A DNA stretch of 53,810 bases from Rhizobiales bacterium TMED168 (GTDB lineage: Bacteria > Pseudomonadota > Alphaproteobacteria > MED-G09), in assembly GCA_002170885.2 (NCBI GenBank), contig NHHR02000009.1, forward strand, positions 17,821 through 71,630, read 5' to 3'. The position numbers were made by a program, and so were the translations under genes. Below, piece by piece: positions 7,885 through 17,271 of this stretch. The notes below the pieces were generated by a model. The model had not been told where the DNA came from. It saw only the letters and a program-made list of their open reading frames with translations, and did no database searches. Positions within the stretch are counted from its first letter, which is position 1. Each line of letters starts with the position of its first letter.

Positions 7885-9035
7885 ATTTGACTCCTTGTAA
7901 TTTTTGGAAACAATTTAATTCCATTACCTATTTCTCTAGCAAAGTAATTTATAAATAACTTTGGATCAATAATTCCTGACTCTGGGGCATGAACGCCAGA
8001 GTCATCAATTAATCCGTCAATTAACATCTTTACCCCAGACACTAAAGGAAATGATGTAGCCTCGCCCATTGATAAATCCTTTATTTCTTTATCAATGGTT
8101 ACCCCGATTGATATTTTTTTGCCATTTTTAGTCCCCTCGGCATAACCAAAAACTGCAGGTAGACAAATTTTTTCTTTTTTTTGTGCAGGAGTATTTAATC
8201 CTTCCATAAAAGTAAGAATTCGTGCAGCCATTTTTTTTGTAAGAATTTTTGCCTCAATTAAAAATCTTATAAACTTTAAAATTATATTAAATCCTCTTTC
8301 TTCACCATGCATTAAATTTAGTGACTCATTGATGTCAGGATAATGATGAGGGAAAGTAATTGCTTCAGGGTGGCCAAATATATTTGCCTTAAATTCACCT
8401 ATTTCTGGATAATGAATTTTTACTTCATTTAAAGGCCTTACCATTTGATACTTTCCTTCTTTAAAAACTTTAACCTTACCAATTATTTGTTCTATTCCAT
8501 GAACCATTGCTGCATTAACTCCTTTCTGCGATGATAACTGCTCCGTTTTAGCCGAAGAAATGTCCCATCCTGTATAAACTTTTGAAATTTCATCAAGCTC
8601 TAACATTGCCATATAAGCCAGAATATTTGTTAAACCTGGGCTAGCTCCTAATCCTATAACTGCAGTTATTCCAGCAGATTTTGCCTTTTGATCCATAAGA
8701 AACATTTTTTCAGTTGGCTCCCAATCATCACAAATATCAAAATAATGACAATTTGTTTCTATCGCAGTCCTTAATATAAGTTCAGCAAATTTAAAAAATG
8801 GTCCTGTTGTATTTATTACAATATCTACCTTAGACATAGCCTCTAGTAAACATGACTCATTTGTAACATCTAACCCAAAACCGTCTACTTTATTGTTAAA
8901 ACTTGATGAGAAATCTTTTGCAGAAGAAGCATTCAGATCAGCTACAAAAATTTTTTCTATTTTAGGATTTTTATATAGAGAATGAACAGCGTATCTTCCC
9001 ATACCGCCACTCCCTCCAAGCGCTAAAATCTTCAT
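7881..9035 (-). CDS. Saccharopine dehydrogenase-like NAD(P)-binding protein
   Basis: A 384-residue two-domain reductase. The N-terminus MKILALGGSGGMGRYAVHSL is a Rossmann nucleotide-binding start, followed by VADLNASSAKD at the end of the second strand. VIGLGASPGLTNILAYMAM and the C-terminal domain match the saccharopine dehydrogenase/homospermidine synthase superfamily. There is no sign of lysine-pathway neighbours, so the substrate is probably another amino-acid- or imine-like compound. It overlaps both flanking genes by 4 nt (SDR upstream, MDR downstream), giving a tightly coupled set of three reductases upstream of a photolyase-family gene. Confidence 0.84.
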   Translation of the reverse strand: MKILALGGSGGMGRYAVHSLYKNPKIEKIFVADLNASSAKDFSSSFNNKVDGFGLDVTNESCLLEAMSKVDIVINTTGPFFKFAELILRTAIETNCHYFDICDDWEPTEKMFLMDQKAKSAGITAVIGLGASPGLTNILAYMAMLELDEISKVYTGWDISSAKTEQLSSQKGVNAAMVHGIEQIIGKVKVFKEGKYQMVRPLNEVKIHYPEIGEFKANIFGHPEAITFPHHYPDINESLNLMHGEERGFNIILKFIRFLIEAKILTKKMAARILTFMEGLNTPAQKKEKICLPAVFGYAEGTKNGKKISIGVTIDKEIKDLSMGEATSFPLVSGVKMLIDGLIDDSGVHAPESGIIDPKLFINYFAREIGNGIKLFPKITRSQI

Positions 9036-9853
9036 TTCTTATCTTTTCTTAATTTAGAAATAATTGTATCAATATCATATTCATCATCACCTTCGTGTCG
9101 AGGTGCGTATTTTTTATAAGCCAAAGCTATCTCATTATTTCTTTTTTCAATATGAACAGTATTGTAGGCATGTGAAACTATTATATGCTCTTCATTTTTT
9201 ATCTGCTCCTTTACAATACTAGCAAAGTCATCGGCGTTCATTCCTCCCTCAACCTCACTAGTAAGAGGGGTATCTACATAACCAGGAAATATTGTACCAA
9301 CATGAATAAAATCTGGAAGATCATTCCTTAAGCTCTCACTCAATCCAAGAACTGCATGTTTAGAAGCTACATATGCAACCGATTTTGGTACAGCAACAAA
9401 TAATGAATTTTCAGAACCAAGGTTATAAATTGCTGCATTAGTACCCTGCTCAATCATTTTCTTACTAAAAACAGAACAGCCATGCCAAACTCCGAAAAAA
9501 TTGACATCAAAAACCTTCCTAGCTTTGGTGATATCTACCCCATCAATACGTCCCTGAGCGTCTGAAATACCAGCATTATTAATAAGCATATCTACTCGAC
9601 TATAACTTTTAATTGTAAATTCAGCGAATTCTTCTACGCTCCCTAGATCAGTTACATCAAGATATGTTTCTGTGGCATCTATGTCCAAACTTTTCAAACT
9701 TTTCACAGCCTCTATAAGCTTTTCTTTTCTAGGTTCACCAATAACAATTTTTGCACCTTCGCTCCCTAAAGTCTTTGCAAGAGCAAATCCTATTCCAGTA
9801 GCACCGCCAGTAATAGCTATTACTTTATTTTTTAAATTTTTCATATTGGTCAC
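9032..9853 (-). CDS. Short-chain dehydrogenase/reductase (SDR)
   Basis: A 273-residue classical SDR. The cofactor motif TGGATGIGFAL (TGxxxGxG) is near residues 15-25, LINNAGISD carries the NNAG motif, the catalytic Ser lies in YNLGSENS, and the YVASK motif gives the Tyr-Lys pair. GTIFPGYVDTPLTS is the usual post-catalytic loop. It should oxidise or reduce an alcohol/ketone with NAD(P)(H). ATG at 9853 is used; a second ATG three codons later (9844) is possible. It overlaps the next gene by 4 nt and follows the small TIGR03643-type gene by 20 nt. Confidence 0.88.
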   Translation of the reverse strand: MTNMKNLKNKVIAITGGATGIGFALAKTLGSEGAKIVIGEPRKEKLIEAVKSLKSLDIDATETYLDVTDLGSVEEFAEFTIKSYSRVDMLINNAGISDAQGRIDGVDITKARKVFDVNFFGVWHGCSVFSKKMIEQGTNAAIYNLGSENSLFVAVPKSVAYVASKHAVLGLSESLRNDLPDFIHVGTIFPGYVDTPLTSEVEGGMNADDFASIVKEQIKNEEHIIVSHAYNTVHIEKRNNEIALAYKKYAPRHEGDDEYDIDTIISKLRKDKK

Positions 9854-9873
9854 ATTTTTAAAATTCTATAAGT

Positions 9874-10080
9874 TTACTTATAATTTTCTCTTCTATCAGA
9901 AAATTCTCTTACTCTTTTTCTCCAAGTTTTATATGAGTGAGCTTTTAAGTTTTTTCTCATAAGTTTTTTAACTTCTTTTTCACCTATACCATAAATAGTC
10001 TTAATATTTTCAAAGCTTGCATGATCAGATAATGCTAACTCAATAATTTCACTCTTTTCGCTTTCAGAAAATTTTTTCAT
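9874..10080 (-). CDS. Small HTH-like protein of the TIGR03643 family
   Basis: A 68-residue basic protein, MKKFSESEKSEIIELALS at its start and a C-terminal SYKTWRKRVREFSDRREN. The middle, ASFENIKTIYGIGEKEVKKLMRK, looks like a helix-turn-helix with a homeodomain-like or transposase-like pattern. It matches the small conserved TIGR03643 proteins, whose function is unknown to me. It starts the minus-strand cluster of three reductases and the Fe-S-free photolyase-family gene. I recall members near cryptochrome/photolyase genes in other genomes, so a regulatory or DNA-binding role in that cluster is a reasonable guess only. Confidence 0.75.
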   Translation of the reverse strand: MKKFSESEKSEIIELALSDHASFENIKTIYGIGEKEVKKLMRKNLKAHSYKTWRKRVREFSDRRENYK

Positions 10081-10113
10081 TATAGTAGTTTATGATTAGG
10101 GAGTATTAATCAA

Positions 10114-11838
10114 CTATTGGATATTTATTTCTTTAATCTCATTGCTACGTCTCACAAGTTTCCCTGGTAAAGCACCAGTATGTGAACCATTATCAAAGAT
10201 AACCTCACCAGCTTTTATAGTTAATTCATAACCCTCAGGACGTTGGACAAGGCGTCTTCCACCTGCTGGAAGATCAAAAATTGCTTCTGGCCTATGCAAC
10301 CTCATTGCATCAAAGTCAATTATATTTATGTCAGCAATCTTTCCTTCTTTTAAATAACCCCTATCAAACATACCAAACGCTTCTGCAGTACTAGATGTTA
10401 GTGACTTTACGATAAACTCCAAAGAGAGCTTATCTCCGCGAGTTCTGTCTCTACCCCAATGTGTCATAATGAAAGTTGGCATTCCAGCATCTGCTATTAC
10501 TCCACAATGAGCACCTCCGTCACTTAATCCAAACAAAACATTCGGATGTTCTAATAGTTTTTTGTGAGGTTCTAAATCATATGTATGATATCCTCCTAGA
10601 GGTTGGTAAAAAAGCTCTTTACCTTCACCCTGAACAAGTAAGTCATACATTACCTCCATTACATCAATGTCAAGATCTTTGGCAATTCCGGCTACACTAT
10701 CTTTAAATTCTGGTTCATAATTAGGATTTTCTCCAAGTGGAAAGACTTGCCCCATCAAAGATGGTAAATCCTGTAATAATTCATTTTTAATAGTAGTTTC
10801 TTCTGAAAGAATTTTCTTTTTTATTTTTGGGTCACGTAAACGAGCAACTAAATCTTCATGACCGAGAGTAGAAAGTTCTTTTCGCCAAGTTGGATGTCCA
10901 ACAAATGCATGAAAACTTGACTGAAGACCATGCAATACACCAGTTGGTCTTCCAGCTGCTTGCGGTCTAATTTCATGCCCTTCACTACGAGCTTGTTCTG
11001 CAAGATTATACATCTTATTATTTTTATAGGCAGGAGCAGTCGTTGCAATTAATGTTACAGTCAAACCTGTTTGTTTTTGGAAATCCTTTACCCATTCCCA
11101 TTCTTCATCTTCACCAAGATGATCGGAAACCAATTCAAATACTGAATTATTTAATCCTTTCATTCCTAATCCAAGCGCTAACATTTCTTCATTTCCTGAG
11201 AAAGTACCTGGCATATATTCACCGTTTATATCTTTATGTAAAAGTGTTTTAGAACTCGAAAAACCTAAAGCACCTGCTTCAACACCTTCTCTAACTAATT
11301 CTGCCATTTGATCTACTTCATCTTTAGTTGGGGCATAATCAGAATTACATCTTTCACCCATTACATATGCTCTGATTGCACCATGTGGAACCTGAGTAGC
11401 TACGTCAATCGCACGAGGAAATGATTCTAATGCATCAAGATATTCGGGGAAACTTTCCCACTTCCAATCTATTCCTTCTGATAGAGCAGCTCCTGGAATA
11501 TCCTCAACACCTTCCATTAGTTCAATTAGAAAATCCCTATCCTTTTGCTTTACAGGAGCAAAGCCGACTCCACAATTTCCCATAACTACTGTTGTAACAC
11601 CATGCCAACTGGAGGGTGCCAAAATTGGATCCCACGTTGCTTGTCCATCGTAATGGGTATGAACATCAACCCAGCCAGGAGTTACTAGCTTACCTTTAGC
11701 ATCAATTTCATTATCAGAAGTATCTAGAACTTCACCTATTTTTGAAATTTTTCCATCTTTTATTGCAATATCACCTGTATATCGATCTTCTCCAGTGCCA
11801 TCAATAATAGTCCCATTTCTAATAATTATATCGTACAT
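10114..11838 (-). CDS. Amidohydrolase family protein, N-acyl-D-amino-acid deacylase-like
   Basis: A 574-residue metal-dependent amidohydrolase. The N-terminal beta-sandwich segment [18 protein letters not shown] leads into [16 protein letters not shown], with the HxH metal ligands, and [10 protein letters not shown], with the Cys characteristic of D-aminoacylases. The late SDGGAHCGV carries the catalytic Asp. The C-terminus ([24 protein letters not shown]) rebuilds the sandwich. Probable reaction: hydrolysis of an N-acyl-D-amino acid or related amide. Many marine relatives are annotated this way without biochemical proof. It stands alone, with 115 nt upstream to the next minus-strand gene. 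Confidence 0.88.
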   Translation of the reverse strand: MYDIIIRNGTIIDGTGEDRYTGDIAIKDGKISKIGEVLDTSDNEIDAKGKLVTPGWVDVHTHYDGQATWDPILAPSSWHGVTTVVMGNCGVGFAPVKQKDRDFLIELMEGVEDIPGAALSEGIDWKWESFPEYLDALESFPRAIDVATQVPHGAIRAYVMGERCNSDYAPTKDEVDQMAELVREGVEAGALGFSSSKTLLHKDINGEYMPGTFSGNEEMLALGLGMKGLNNSVFELVSDHLGEDEEWEWVKDFQKQTGLTVTLIATTAPAYKNNKMYNLAEQARSEGHEIRPQAAGRPTGVLHGLQSSFHAFVGHPTWRKELSTLGHEDLVARLRDPKIKKKILSEETTIKNELLQDLPSLMGQVFPLGENPNYEPEFKDSVAGIAKDLDIDVMEVMYDLLVQGEGKELFYQPLGGYHTYDLEPHKKLLEHPNVLFGLSDGGAHCGVIADAGMPTFIMTHWGRDRTRGDKLSLEFIVKSLTSSTAEAFGMFDRGYLKEGKIADINIIDFDAMRLHRPEAIFDLPAGGRRLVQRPEGYELTIKAGEVIFDNGSHTGALPGKLVRRSNEIKEINIQ

Positions 11839-11953
11839 GAATAAACTCCCAATCTTTCAATCTAAATAAGAAGTTAATTTATCATCAGGTGAATTTTCCA
11901 GCAAGGAAATAGTCAAAAGTTTAAAAAACTTTATATAATCAATATTTTTAAAA

Positions 11954-12919
11954 TTATTTATAATTAATAAACTTATTTGTCGCCTTTATAAGCTCGTGAG
12001 TTATTTCCTCTTCAAAAGCAGAGTGCCCGGAAAAAGGAGCAATCACTAATTTCGACTCTGGCCACTTCGAATGAAGTTCATAAGCAGTTGTTGGCGGACA
12101 TACAACATCATATCTTCCTTGAATAATAATTGAAGGAATATCTCTTATGATATCAATATTATCCAAAAGTTGATTTTCATTATCTAAAAAGCCTTTATTA
12201 ACAAAATAGTGATTTTCTATAAGAGCAAAAGCAAGCGCAAATTCAGCATTTACAGAATCCTTTACTGCATCAGGGTTATGATTAATAAAACTACAAGATG
12301 CCTCCCATTTTGACCAAGCCTTTGCAGCAGATAATTTCTTATCTTTGTCATCTCCATAAAAAATTTTCCTGTAAGCTTCAATTAAATTATCTCTATCCTT
12401 TAGAGGTATCTCTTTAAGAAAGCCTTGCCAAGACTCAGGATAAAATTCACTTGCACCATACTGATAAAACCATTGAAGTTCCTTTTTTCTGAGCATAAAA
12501 ATGCCCCTTAATATCATTTGGCTTACATTGTCTGGGTATTTTTGAGCGTATGCTATGGCTAATGTGCTCCCCCATGATCCTCCAAAAACCAGCCATTTAT
12601 TAATTTTTAACTTTTCCCTAATTGACTCAATATCATCGACTAAATGCCATGTAGTATTTTCTTCTAAACACGTATGGGGTTTACTTCTTCCGCACCCTCT
12701 TTGATCAAACAAAATAATTCTATATTTCTTTGGATTGAAGAATCTCCTTGAGAGCTTTCCGCAGCCTCCGCCAGGTCCACCATGAAGAAATACTGCAGGT
12801 TTTCCTTTTGGATTACCGCATTGTTCGTAGTATATTTTATGTTGACCTCTTATTAAAAAACCGCTGTCATAAGGTTCTACTGATGGAAATAACTTATTTT
12901 TCCTTTTAAATAATTTCAT
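11954..12919 (-). CDS. pip: Prolyl aminopeptidase (alpha/beta hydrolase)
   Basis: A 321-residue serine peptidase of family S33 that removes N-terminal proline from peptides in the cytoplasm. The start PSVEPYDSGFLIRGQHKIYYEQCG is typical. HGGPGGGCG is the oxyanion loop, GGSWGSTLAIAYAQ holds the nucleophilic Ser, GRYDVVCP the Asp and FSGHSAFEEE the His. Length matches the family. It has no signal peptide. It is divergent from the GMC oxidoreductase, with 96 nt between them. Function is assigned from complete motif conservation. Confidence 0.93.
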   Translation of the reverse strand: MKLFKRKNKLFPSVEPYDSGFLIRGQHKIYYEQCGNPKGKPAVFLHGGPGGGCGKLSRRFFNPKKYRIILFDQRGCGRSKPHTCLEENTTWHLVDDIESIREKLKINKWLVFGGSWGSTLAIAYAQKYPDNVSQMILRGIFMLRKKELQWFYQYGASEFYPESWQGFLKEIPLKDRDNLIEAYRKIFYGDDKDKKLSAAKAWSKWEASCSFINHNPDAVKDSVNAEFALAFALIENHYFVNKGFLDNENQLLDNIDIIRDIPSIIIQGRYDVVCPPTTAYELHSKWPESKLVIAPFSGHSAFEEEITHELIKATNKFINYK

Positions 12920-13015
12920 TGTATATTCTCTTTTTTTATAAATTTTACTAATTGATTATTGCAGTATTACATGAGCTAGTACATGATTTAAATTCATTTT
13001 ATAAGGGGGATAAAT

Positions 13016-14638
13016 ATGAAAGAAAATTTTGATTATATAATAGTTGGTGCTGGAAGTGCCGGTTGTGTTTTAGCAAATAAACTTTCAGAAAATCAAAAAA
13101 GCTCTGTTCTTCTCCTTGAAGCAGGTGGCAAAGATAATAATTTATTTATACATATGCCATCTGGTTATTCACAAATTGTTCCAAAAGCAAGTAAGCAAAA
13201 TTATGGTTTTGAAACTGAACCAGAAACTAATACGGCGGAAAGAAAACTATACTGGCCAAGAGGAAGAGGTTGGGGAGGATCATCTTCTATTAACGCTATG
13301 ATTTATACTAGGGGTCATTCTTCAGATTACGATCATTGGAGGCAACTTGGAAATCCAGGATGGTCGTATGATGATGTTTTACCTTACTTTAAAAGAGCTG
13401 AAAATTATGAAGGTGATGGGGATAGGGAATTCCATGGAAAAAATGGTCCTTTAAACGTTAAAAAATCTGATAGAGACGATGATATACTCCTAGATAAATT
13501 TGTTGAAGCTGGAGCTCAGGCTGGATTTCCATTAACAAATGATTTTAATGGAAAACAACAAGAGGGTTTCTCACGTTATGAGCATACTATAAAAGGTTCA
13601 AAAAGGTTTAGTTCTGCTAGGGCCTATCTTCACCCTGCTCTAAAAAGAAAAAATTTATTTACAAAAATTAACATCACTGTCGACAAGGTAATTTTTGAAA
13701 ATAGAAAAGCTATTGGAATTGAATATTTCGAAAAGGGATCAAAAAAATTCATTGGTTGCAATAGAGAGGTTATCTTATCCTCAGGAGCTGTAAACTCACC
13801 ACAAATATTGCTAAGAAGCGGAATTGGGGACGCAAAAGAAATCAAAAAACATGGAATTAATGTTACACATGAATTAAAAGGTGTTGGTAAAAATCTTCAG
13901 GATCATTTTGCTGTAGTAAGTCAATTTGCTTGCACACAGCCAGTAACACTTCATAGATCAGCAAGTTTTTTGAAAACAATGATTGCTGGAATAAAATATT
14001 TAACAACTGGGACTGGAGATGCATCAAATCCTCCATGTGTAGGAGGCGCATTCATAAAATCACAGCCAAATAAAGAAATACCCGATATCCAAATACACTA
14101 TGTATCGCTAGCAATGCAGGATGTTCACGGTAGGGCTGGAGTTCCTCAAGAACACGGTTTTTCTAATCTTGTATATTTATGCAGACCGCAAAGTAAGGGA
14201 TACATCACTCTCAAGAGTTCAGATCCTAATGATGATCCTTTGATGTACCCAAACTATTTTTCAGTAGAGCAAGATCTAATAGACACTAGAAATGGACTTA
14301 GAGAAGCTAGAAGAGTATTTATGCAACCTGTTTTTGATGAGTATAGAGGTGAAGAACTTAAACCAGAAAAAAATATTGATATAAATAATGATCACGAATT
14401 AGATCAATGGATTAGAGAAACTGGAGAAACACTTTATCATCCTGTTGGTACATGTAAAATGGGAATAGATGAATTTGCTGTCACAAATGAGCATGGCCAA
14501 GTTCATGGAACAGAGTCTCTAAGAGTAGTAGATGCTTCTTTAATGCCTAGTTTGATTGCTGGTAATACAAATGCACCTACAATTATGATGGCAGAAAAAA
14601 TATCAGATCATATCAACGGAAATTCATTCCTAGGTTAA
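13016..14638 (+). CDS. GMC family FAD-dependent oxidoreductase (choline dehydrogenase-like)
   Basis: A 540-residue flavoenzyme. The FAD motif DYIIVGAGSAGCVLANKLSE is at residues 6-25, and the GMC signature 1 is in RGRGWGGSSSINAMIYTRG. The second signature reads SSGAVNSPQILLRSGIG. The active-site His pair region is YHPVGTCKMG and NTNAPTIMMAEKISD. Such enzymes oxidise primary alcohols to aldehydes; choline is only one of many substrates, and no betaine-aldehyde dehydrogenase lies nearby, so I leave the symbol blank. AAGGGGGAT is a strong ribosome site. It is transcribed alone and ends convergently with the secreted unknown gene. Confidence 0.92.
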   Translation: MKENFDYIIVGAGSAGCVLANKLSENQKSSVLLLEAGGKDNNLFIHMPSGYSQIVPKASKQNYGFETEPETNTAERKLYWPRGRGWGGSSSINAMIYTRGHSSDYDHWRQLGNPGWSYDDVLPYFKRAENYEGDGDREFHGKNGPLNVKKSDRDDDILLDKFVEAGAQAGFPLTNDFNGKQQEGFSRYEHTIKGSKRFSSARAYLHPALKRKNLFTKINITVDKVIFENRKAIGIEYFEKGSKKFIGCNREVILSSGAVNSPQILLRSGIGDAKEIKKHGINVTHELKGVGKNLQDHFAVVSQFACTQPVTLHRSASFLKTMIAGIKYLTTGTGDASNPPCVGGAFIKSQPNKEIPDIQIHYVSLAMQDVHGRAGVPQEHGFSNLVYLCRPQSKGYITLKSSDPNDDPLMYPNYFSVEQDLIDTRNGLREARRVFMQPVFDEYRGEELKPEKNIDINNDHELDQWIRETGETLYHPVGTCKMGIDEFAVTNEHGQVHGTESLRVVDASLMPSLIAGNTNAPTIMMAEKISDHINGNSFLG

Positions 14639-14643
14639 TTATT

Positions 14644-15525
14644 TTAATAGCCAAGCGCATTCTTATTGATTACATCAATTTGTGTAGCAGGATTAAGATC
14701 TTGGTTAGGATCAATTAAGTATCCCTCAGGAAAGGATATATTTATGGGTTCCATATCTGTATCCAAACATAAATGATGATTATTATCATTATCATTCAAG
14801 TCGGCTATTGATGCTGGTGTAATAACCTTATTTATTCCATTAGCACCTATAACAGTGATTTTATATAAATCTTTATCATTATTACTAACCTCTTCTCCAG
14901 TTGGTAGCCTAATACCACCAGTCCAAGTTACACGTAATACCTGCTTTGTATTATTTGGACATGTTGATCTAAGTTTAGGTTTTAACCATACTTCCGAAGA
15001 TAATATTTCAGCCAATACAAGTGTTGGACCAGCATGCAAAGAAATGACTTCAACATTGGTACCACGAAAATTAATAGGTTTATCAGTTAAAATATCAGAC
15101 ATTAAATCACCTACTACCTCAATCTTCACGGGAGGGTCTTCATCAGCATTGCCAAAATCACCAATTAGTAAAACTGTACGATTTTCTCCTTCATCTTGGG
15201 CTGGTCTCAAAGTTACACAGGCTGGAAAAGTACTTACTCCAGATTTTCTTATAACCTTAAAATCTTCTTTCTGAAGGGTTTCAGCATTAAGTGTATGAGA
15301 CATAATAACTGGCATACCATCCTTTCTCCATGCTCCAAGGCAAACTCTATTTGCCCGAAATGGCAAAGCATTATCTAATCCAAAAAAAGCTGATAGAAGA
15401 CTTGGCGTTTGATTATTTTTTGATATTTCTTTTGTTTCTGCTTTAATAGTAAAAATTAATAAAAAAATTACTATTAAAATTAGTGACCAATTAGTTTTTC
15501 TTATCATTTTATTCCCACTCGCCAC
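14644..15525 (-). CDS. Secreted protein of unknown function
   Basis: A protein of about 293 residues that I do not recognise. It begins with a signal peptide: NWSLILIVIFLLIFTIKAETKE. The mature region contains ANRVCLGAWRKDGMPVI, TFPACVTLRPAQDEGENRTVLLIGDFG and VTWTGGIRLPTGEEV, and ends with a Gly-Tyr. It looks like an exported beta-rich domain with an LPTGEEV-like calcium-pocket segment and a DLNDNDNNHHLCLDTD acidic stretch that could bind metal. The longest frame starts at a GTG (15525), and an ATG seven codons in (15507) is equally plausible. It lies 71 nt after the cyclase-family gene on the same strand, and both encode exported proteins. Confidence 0.7.
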   Translation of the reverse strand: MASGNKMIRKTNWSLILIVIFLLIFTIKAETKEISKNNQTPSLLSAFFGLDNALPFRANRVCLGAWRKDGMPVIMSHTLNAETLQKEDFKVIRKSGVSTFPACVTLRPAQDEGENRTVLLIGDFGNADEDPPVKIEVVGDLMSDILTDKPINFRGTNVEVISLHAGPTLVLAEILSSEVWLKPKLRSTCPNNTKQVLRVTWTGGIRLPTGEEVSNNDKDLYKITVIGANGINKVITPASIADLNDNDNNHHLCLDTDMEPINISFPEGYLIDPNQDLNPATQIDVINKNALGY

Positions 15526-15596
15526 TTACCCCTCATGAAAGTCATACCGCATATGGCTTTAGAGGGATTGAATTTAGTTGTTGTAATTTTTTTATT

Positions 15597-16595
15597 TTAA
15601 TAAATTGCAACCGGATTTATAGGAGCGCCTGTAGCACCTTTTATCTTTAAAGGATTAGCAACAAACATAAAGGTTTTTCTATTTAATCTTTCTAAATTTT
15701 TAGATAATAAATCAAGATCCATATTATCAAAAATAGGCATACCCAAATCCACTAATACTAATTCATGCAATGCATCTTTTTTACTTTTAATACCAGATGG
15801 ATAAACATCTGATACACCATCACAACCTATTACAGCTACATCTCTTTCCTTTAAAAAAGATGCAACAGAATAATGAAACCCAGTACTTTTTTTTGTAATT
15901 TCCCAATAGCCCTTTTGACGTAGTTGTTCCCATCTTCCCGTTCTAAGTAATAAAATGTCTCCTTTACCAATTTTTATATTATTCTTTATTTCCCATTTTT
16001 TAATATCTTCAATTCTAATTACTGTTCCAGCTTCAACATAATCAACTCCAAAAAAAACAGGTAAATCAATTAAAACACCTCTACTTATTATTCCTGATTT
16101 TCCTATCTCATCAATACCCAAATTTTCGAATTCATTATTAAAGTTTATTTCAAAAGGATAACCGTTATACATTTTTCCATTTCTACCAAAATGATTAATT
16201 GCATCTATATGGGTATGGGAATACCCATGATATTCTATTTCAAAAATATCGCCAGCTCCCTCTTGAGCTAACTCAGGATCAGCTCCAAAGGCATCAGCAG
16301 GAAAAATAAAAGGTTCGTGTTTAATAGGCGCGTGATTAAAGGGATTAGATTCTTTTGACATATTTCTAGATAAAGAAATTGTTTTTCCTTCAATAACTAA
16401 TTTTTTTGCATCCATTATATTTGAATTAGAAATATTATTTAATGTACCAAGCTGATCATTTGCTCCCCACCTGCCCCAATTTGATATTTCTTTGGAGAGA
16501 TTATCAAACTTTTCTCTTTCAGAAAGTTCTTTTGAAAATAAGTCTTCACTAAATATAAAAATATTAAAAATAATAAAAATGTACAAAAGTCTCAT
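15597..16595 (-). CDS. Secreted cyclase-family hydrolase (kynurenine formamidase fold)
   Basis: A 332-residue protein of the Cyclase family (PF04199), which includes kynurenine formamidase and several metal-dependent amidases or hydrolases. An N-terminal signal peptide (LLYIFIIFNIFIFSEDLFS) places it in the periplasm. GRWGANDQLGTLNNI is a typical opening. The metal site is HGYSHTHIDAINH, the HxxTHxDxxxH-type signature. Later GVLIDLP, GDILLLRTGRW and AVIGCDGVSD complete the fold. The substrate is unknown. It stands downstream of 131 nt separating it from the DUF2878-like gene, which is divergent. Confidence 0.85.
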   Translation of the reverse strand: MRLLYIFIIFNIFIFSEDLFSKELSEREKFDNLSKEISNWGRWGANDQLGTLNNISNSNIMDAKKLVIEGKTISLSRNMSKESNPFNHAPIKHEPFIFPADAFGADPELAQEGAGDIFEIEYHGYSHTHIDAINHFGRNGKMYNGYPFEINFNNEFENLGIDEIGKSGIISRGVLIDLPVFFGVDYVEAGTVIRIEDIKKWEIKNNIKIGKGDILLLRTGRWEQLRQKGYWEITKKSTGFHYSVASFLKERDVAVIGCDGVSDVYPSGIKSKKDALHELVLVDLGMPIFDNMDLDLLSKNLERLNRKTFMFVANPLKIKGATGAPINPVAIY

Positions 16596-16726
16596 AGTAA
16601 ATTCCTTTTTTTAATTTATATTATATTATAATGAGGAAGAAACACCTTTATTTGCGAAAAACTTATACAATCGAACATTAAAAGAAAACCCCCGAAAGGC
16701 TTACATGATGAAGAAATATTTTTAAA

Positions 16727-17266
16727 ATGCCTGTAAAAATTCAGTTCAAACAAATTGTTACTTCTAAATTTCTCAACATTATTGTCTTTAATTTGTTGTG
16801 GGCAGGCTTAGTTCTGGGAAGAGACTCCTTAATATACTTAACATTACCCAGTTTACTAATTTATTTAGCATGTCTTTTACGTATTGGTGATCTCAAAGTA
16901 CGTCAGATATTACTCCCTGCCATAATCGGAATTACAATCGACAGTAGCCTTACTTTTTTCGGAATTTTCATTTTCCCTGACTCAAGTTTAATTATTCCCT
17001 TCTGGCTAATCGTTTTGTGGATTAATTTTAGCACCACCATAACCCTATCTCTTTCGTTTGTAGGTAAGAACAAACTAGTTGCATTTGGACTTGGCGCAAC
17101 TGCCTTACCTTTCAATTATACGGTTGGTGAACGTTTAGGTGCTGTTACTTTCGGCGAGCCTTACCTTTTCTCGATACTTATCCTTGTTCTTGTCTGGTCT
17201 GTAAGTTTTCCAATTTTATTTATAGTATCGCATGAAAATTTTATCAAAAAACTAAATATACGCTAG
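16727..17266 (+). CDS. DUF2878-like membrane protein
   Basis: A 179-residue inner-membrane protein with about five to six predicted helices. The pattern fits DUF2878: NIIVFNLLWAGLVLGRDS, LPAIIGITIDSSLTFFGIFIF, PFWLIVLWINFSTTITLSLSFVGK and FNYTVGERLGAVTFG, with the conserved D in the second segment and G-R-L-G-A near the end. Function unknown. Four of its five Arg codons are CGT/CGC (positions around 16880, 16902, 17131 and 17261), while neighbours mostly use AGA, so it may have a different origin. No good ribosome site is visible before the ATG. It runs convergently with the metal operon. Confidence 0.8.
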   Translation: MPVKIQFKQIVTSKFLNIIVFNLLWAGLVLGRDSLIYLTLPSLLIYLACLLRIGDLKVRQILLPAIIGITIDSSLTFFGIFIFPDSSLIIPFWLIVLWINFSTTITLSLSFVGKNKLVAFGLGATALPFNYTVGERLGAVTFGEPYLFSILILVLVWSVSFPILFIVSHENFIKKLNIR

Positions 17267-17271
17267 CTTTT

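Noticed and set aside
12964..12995. Direct repeat TACATGA-5 nt-TACATGA upstream of the GMC oxidoreductase
   Set aside because: Short and in AT-rich DNA; no position or symmetry that clearly suggests an operator.
14855..15274. Plus-strand open frame of 139 codons within the secreted unknown gene
   Set aside because: The minus-strand frame has a signal peptide and consistent composition; the plus frame lacks a ribosome site and any recognised motif.
16680..16700. C-run/GAAAGG segment before the DUF2878-like gene as a riboswitch piece
   Set aside because: Only a tiny possible hairpin is seen; no conserved riboswitch core or pairing pattern.
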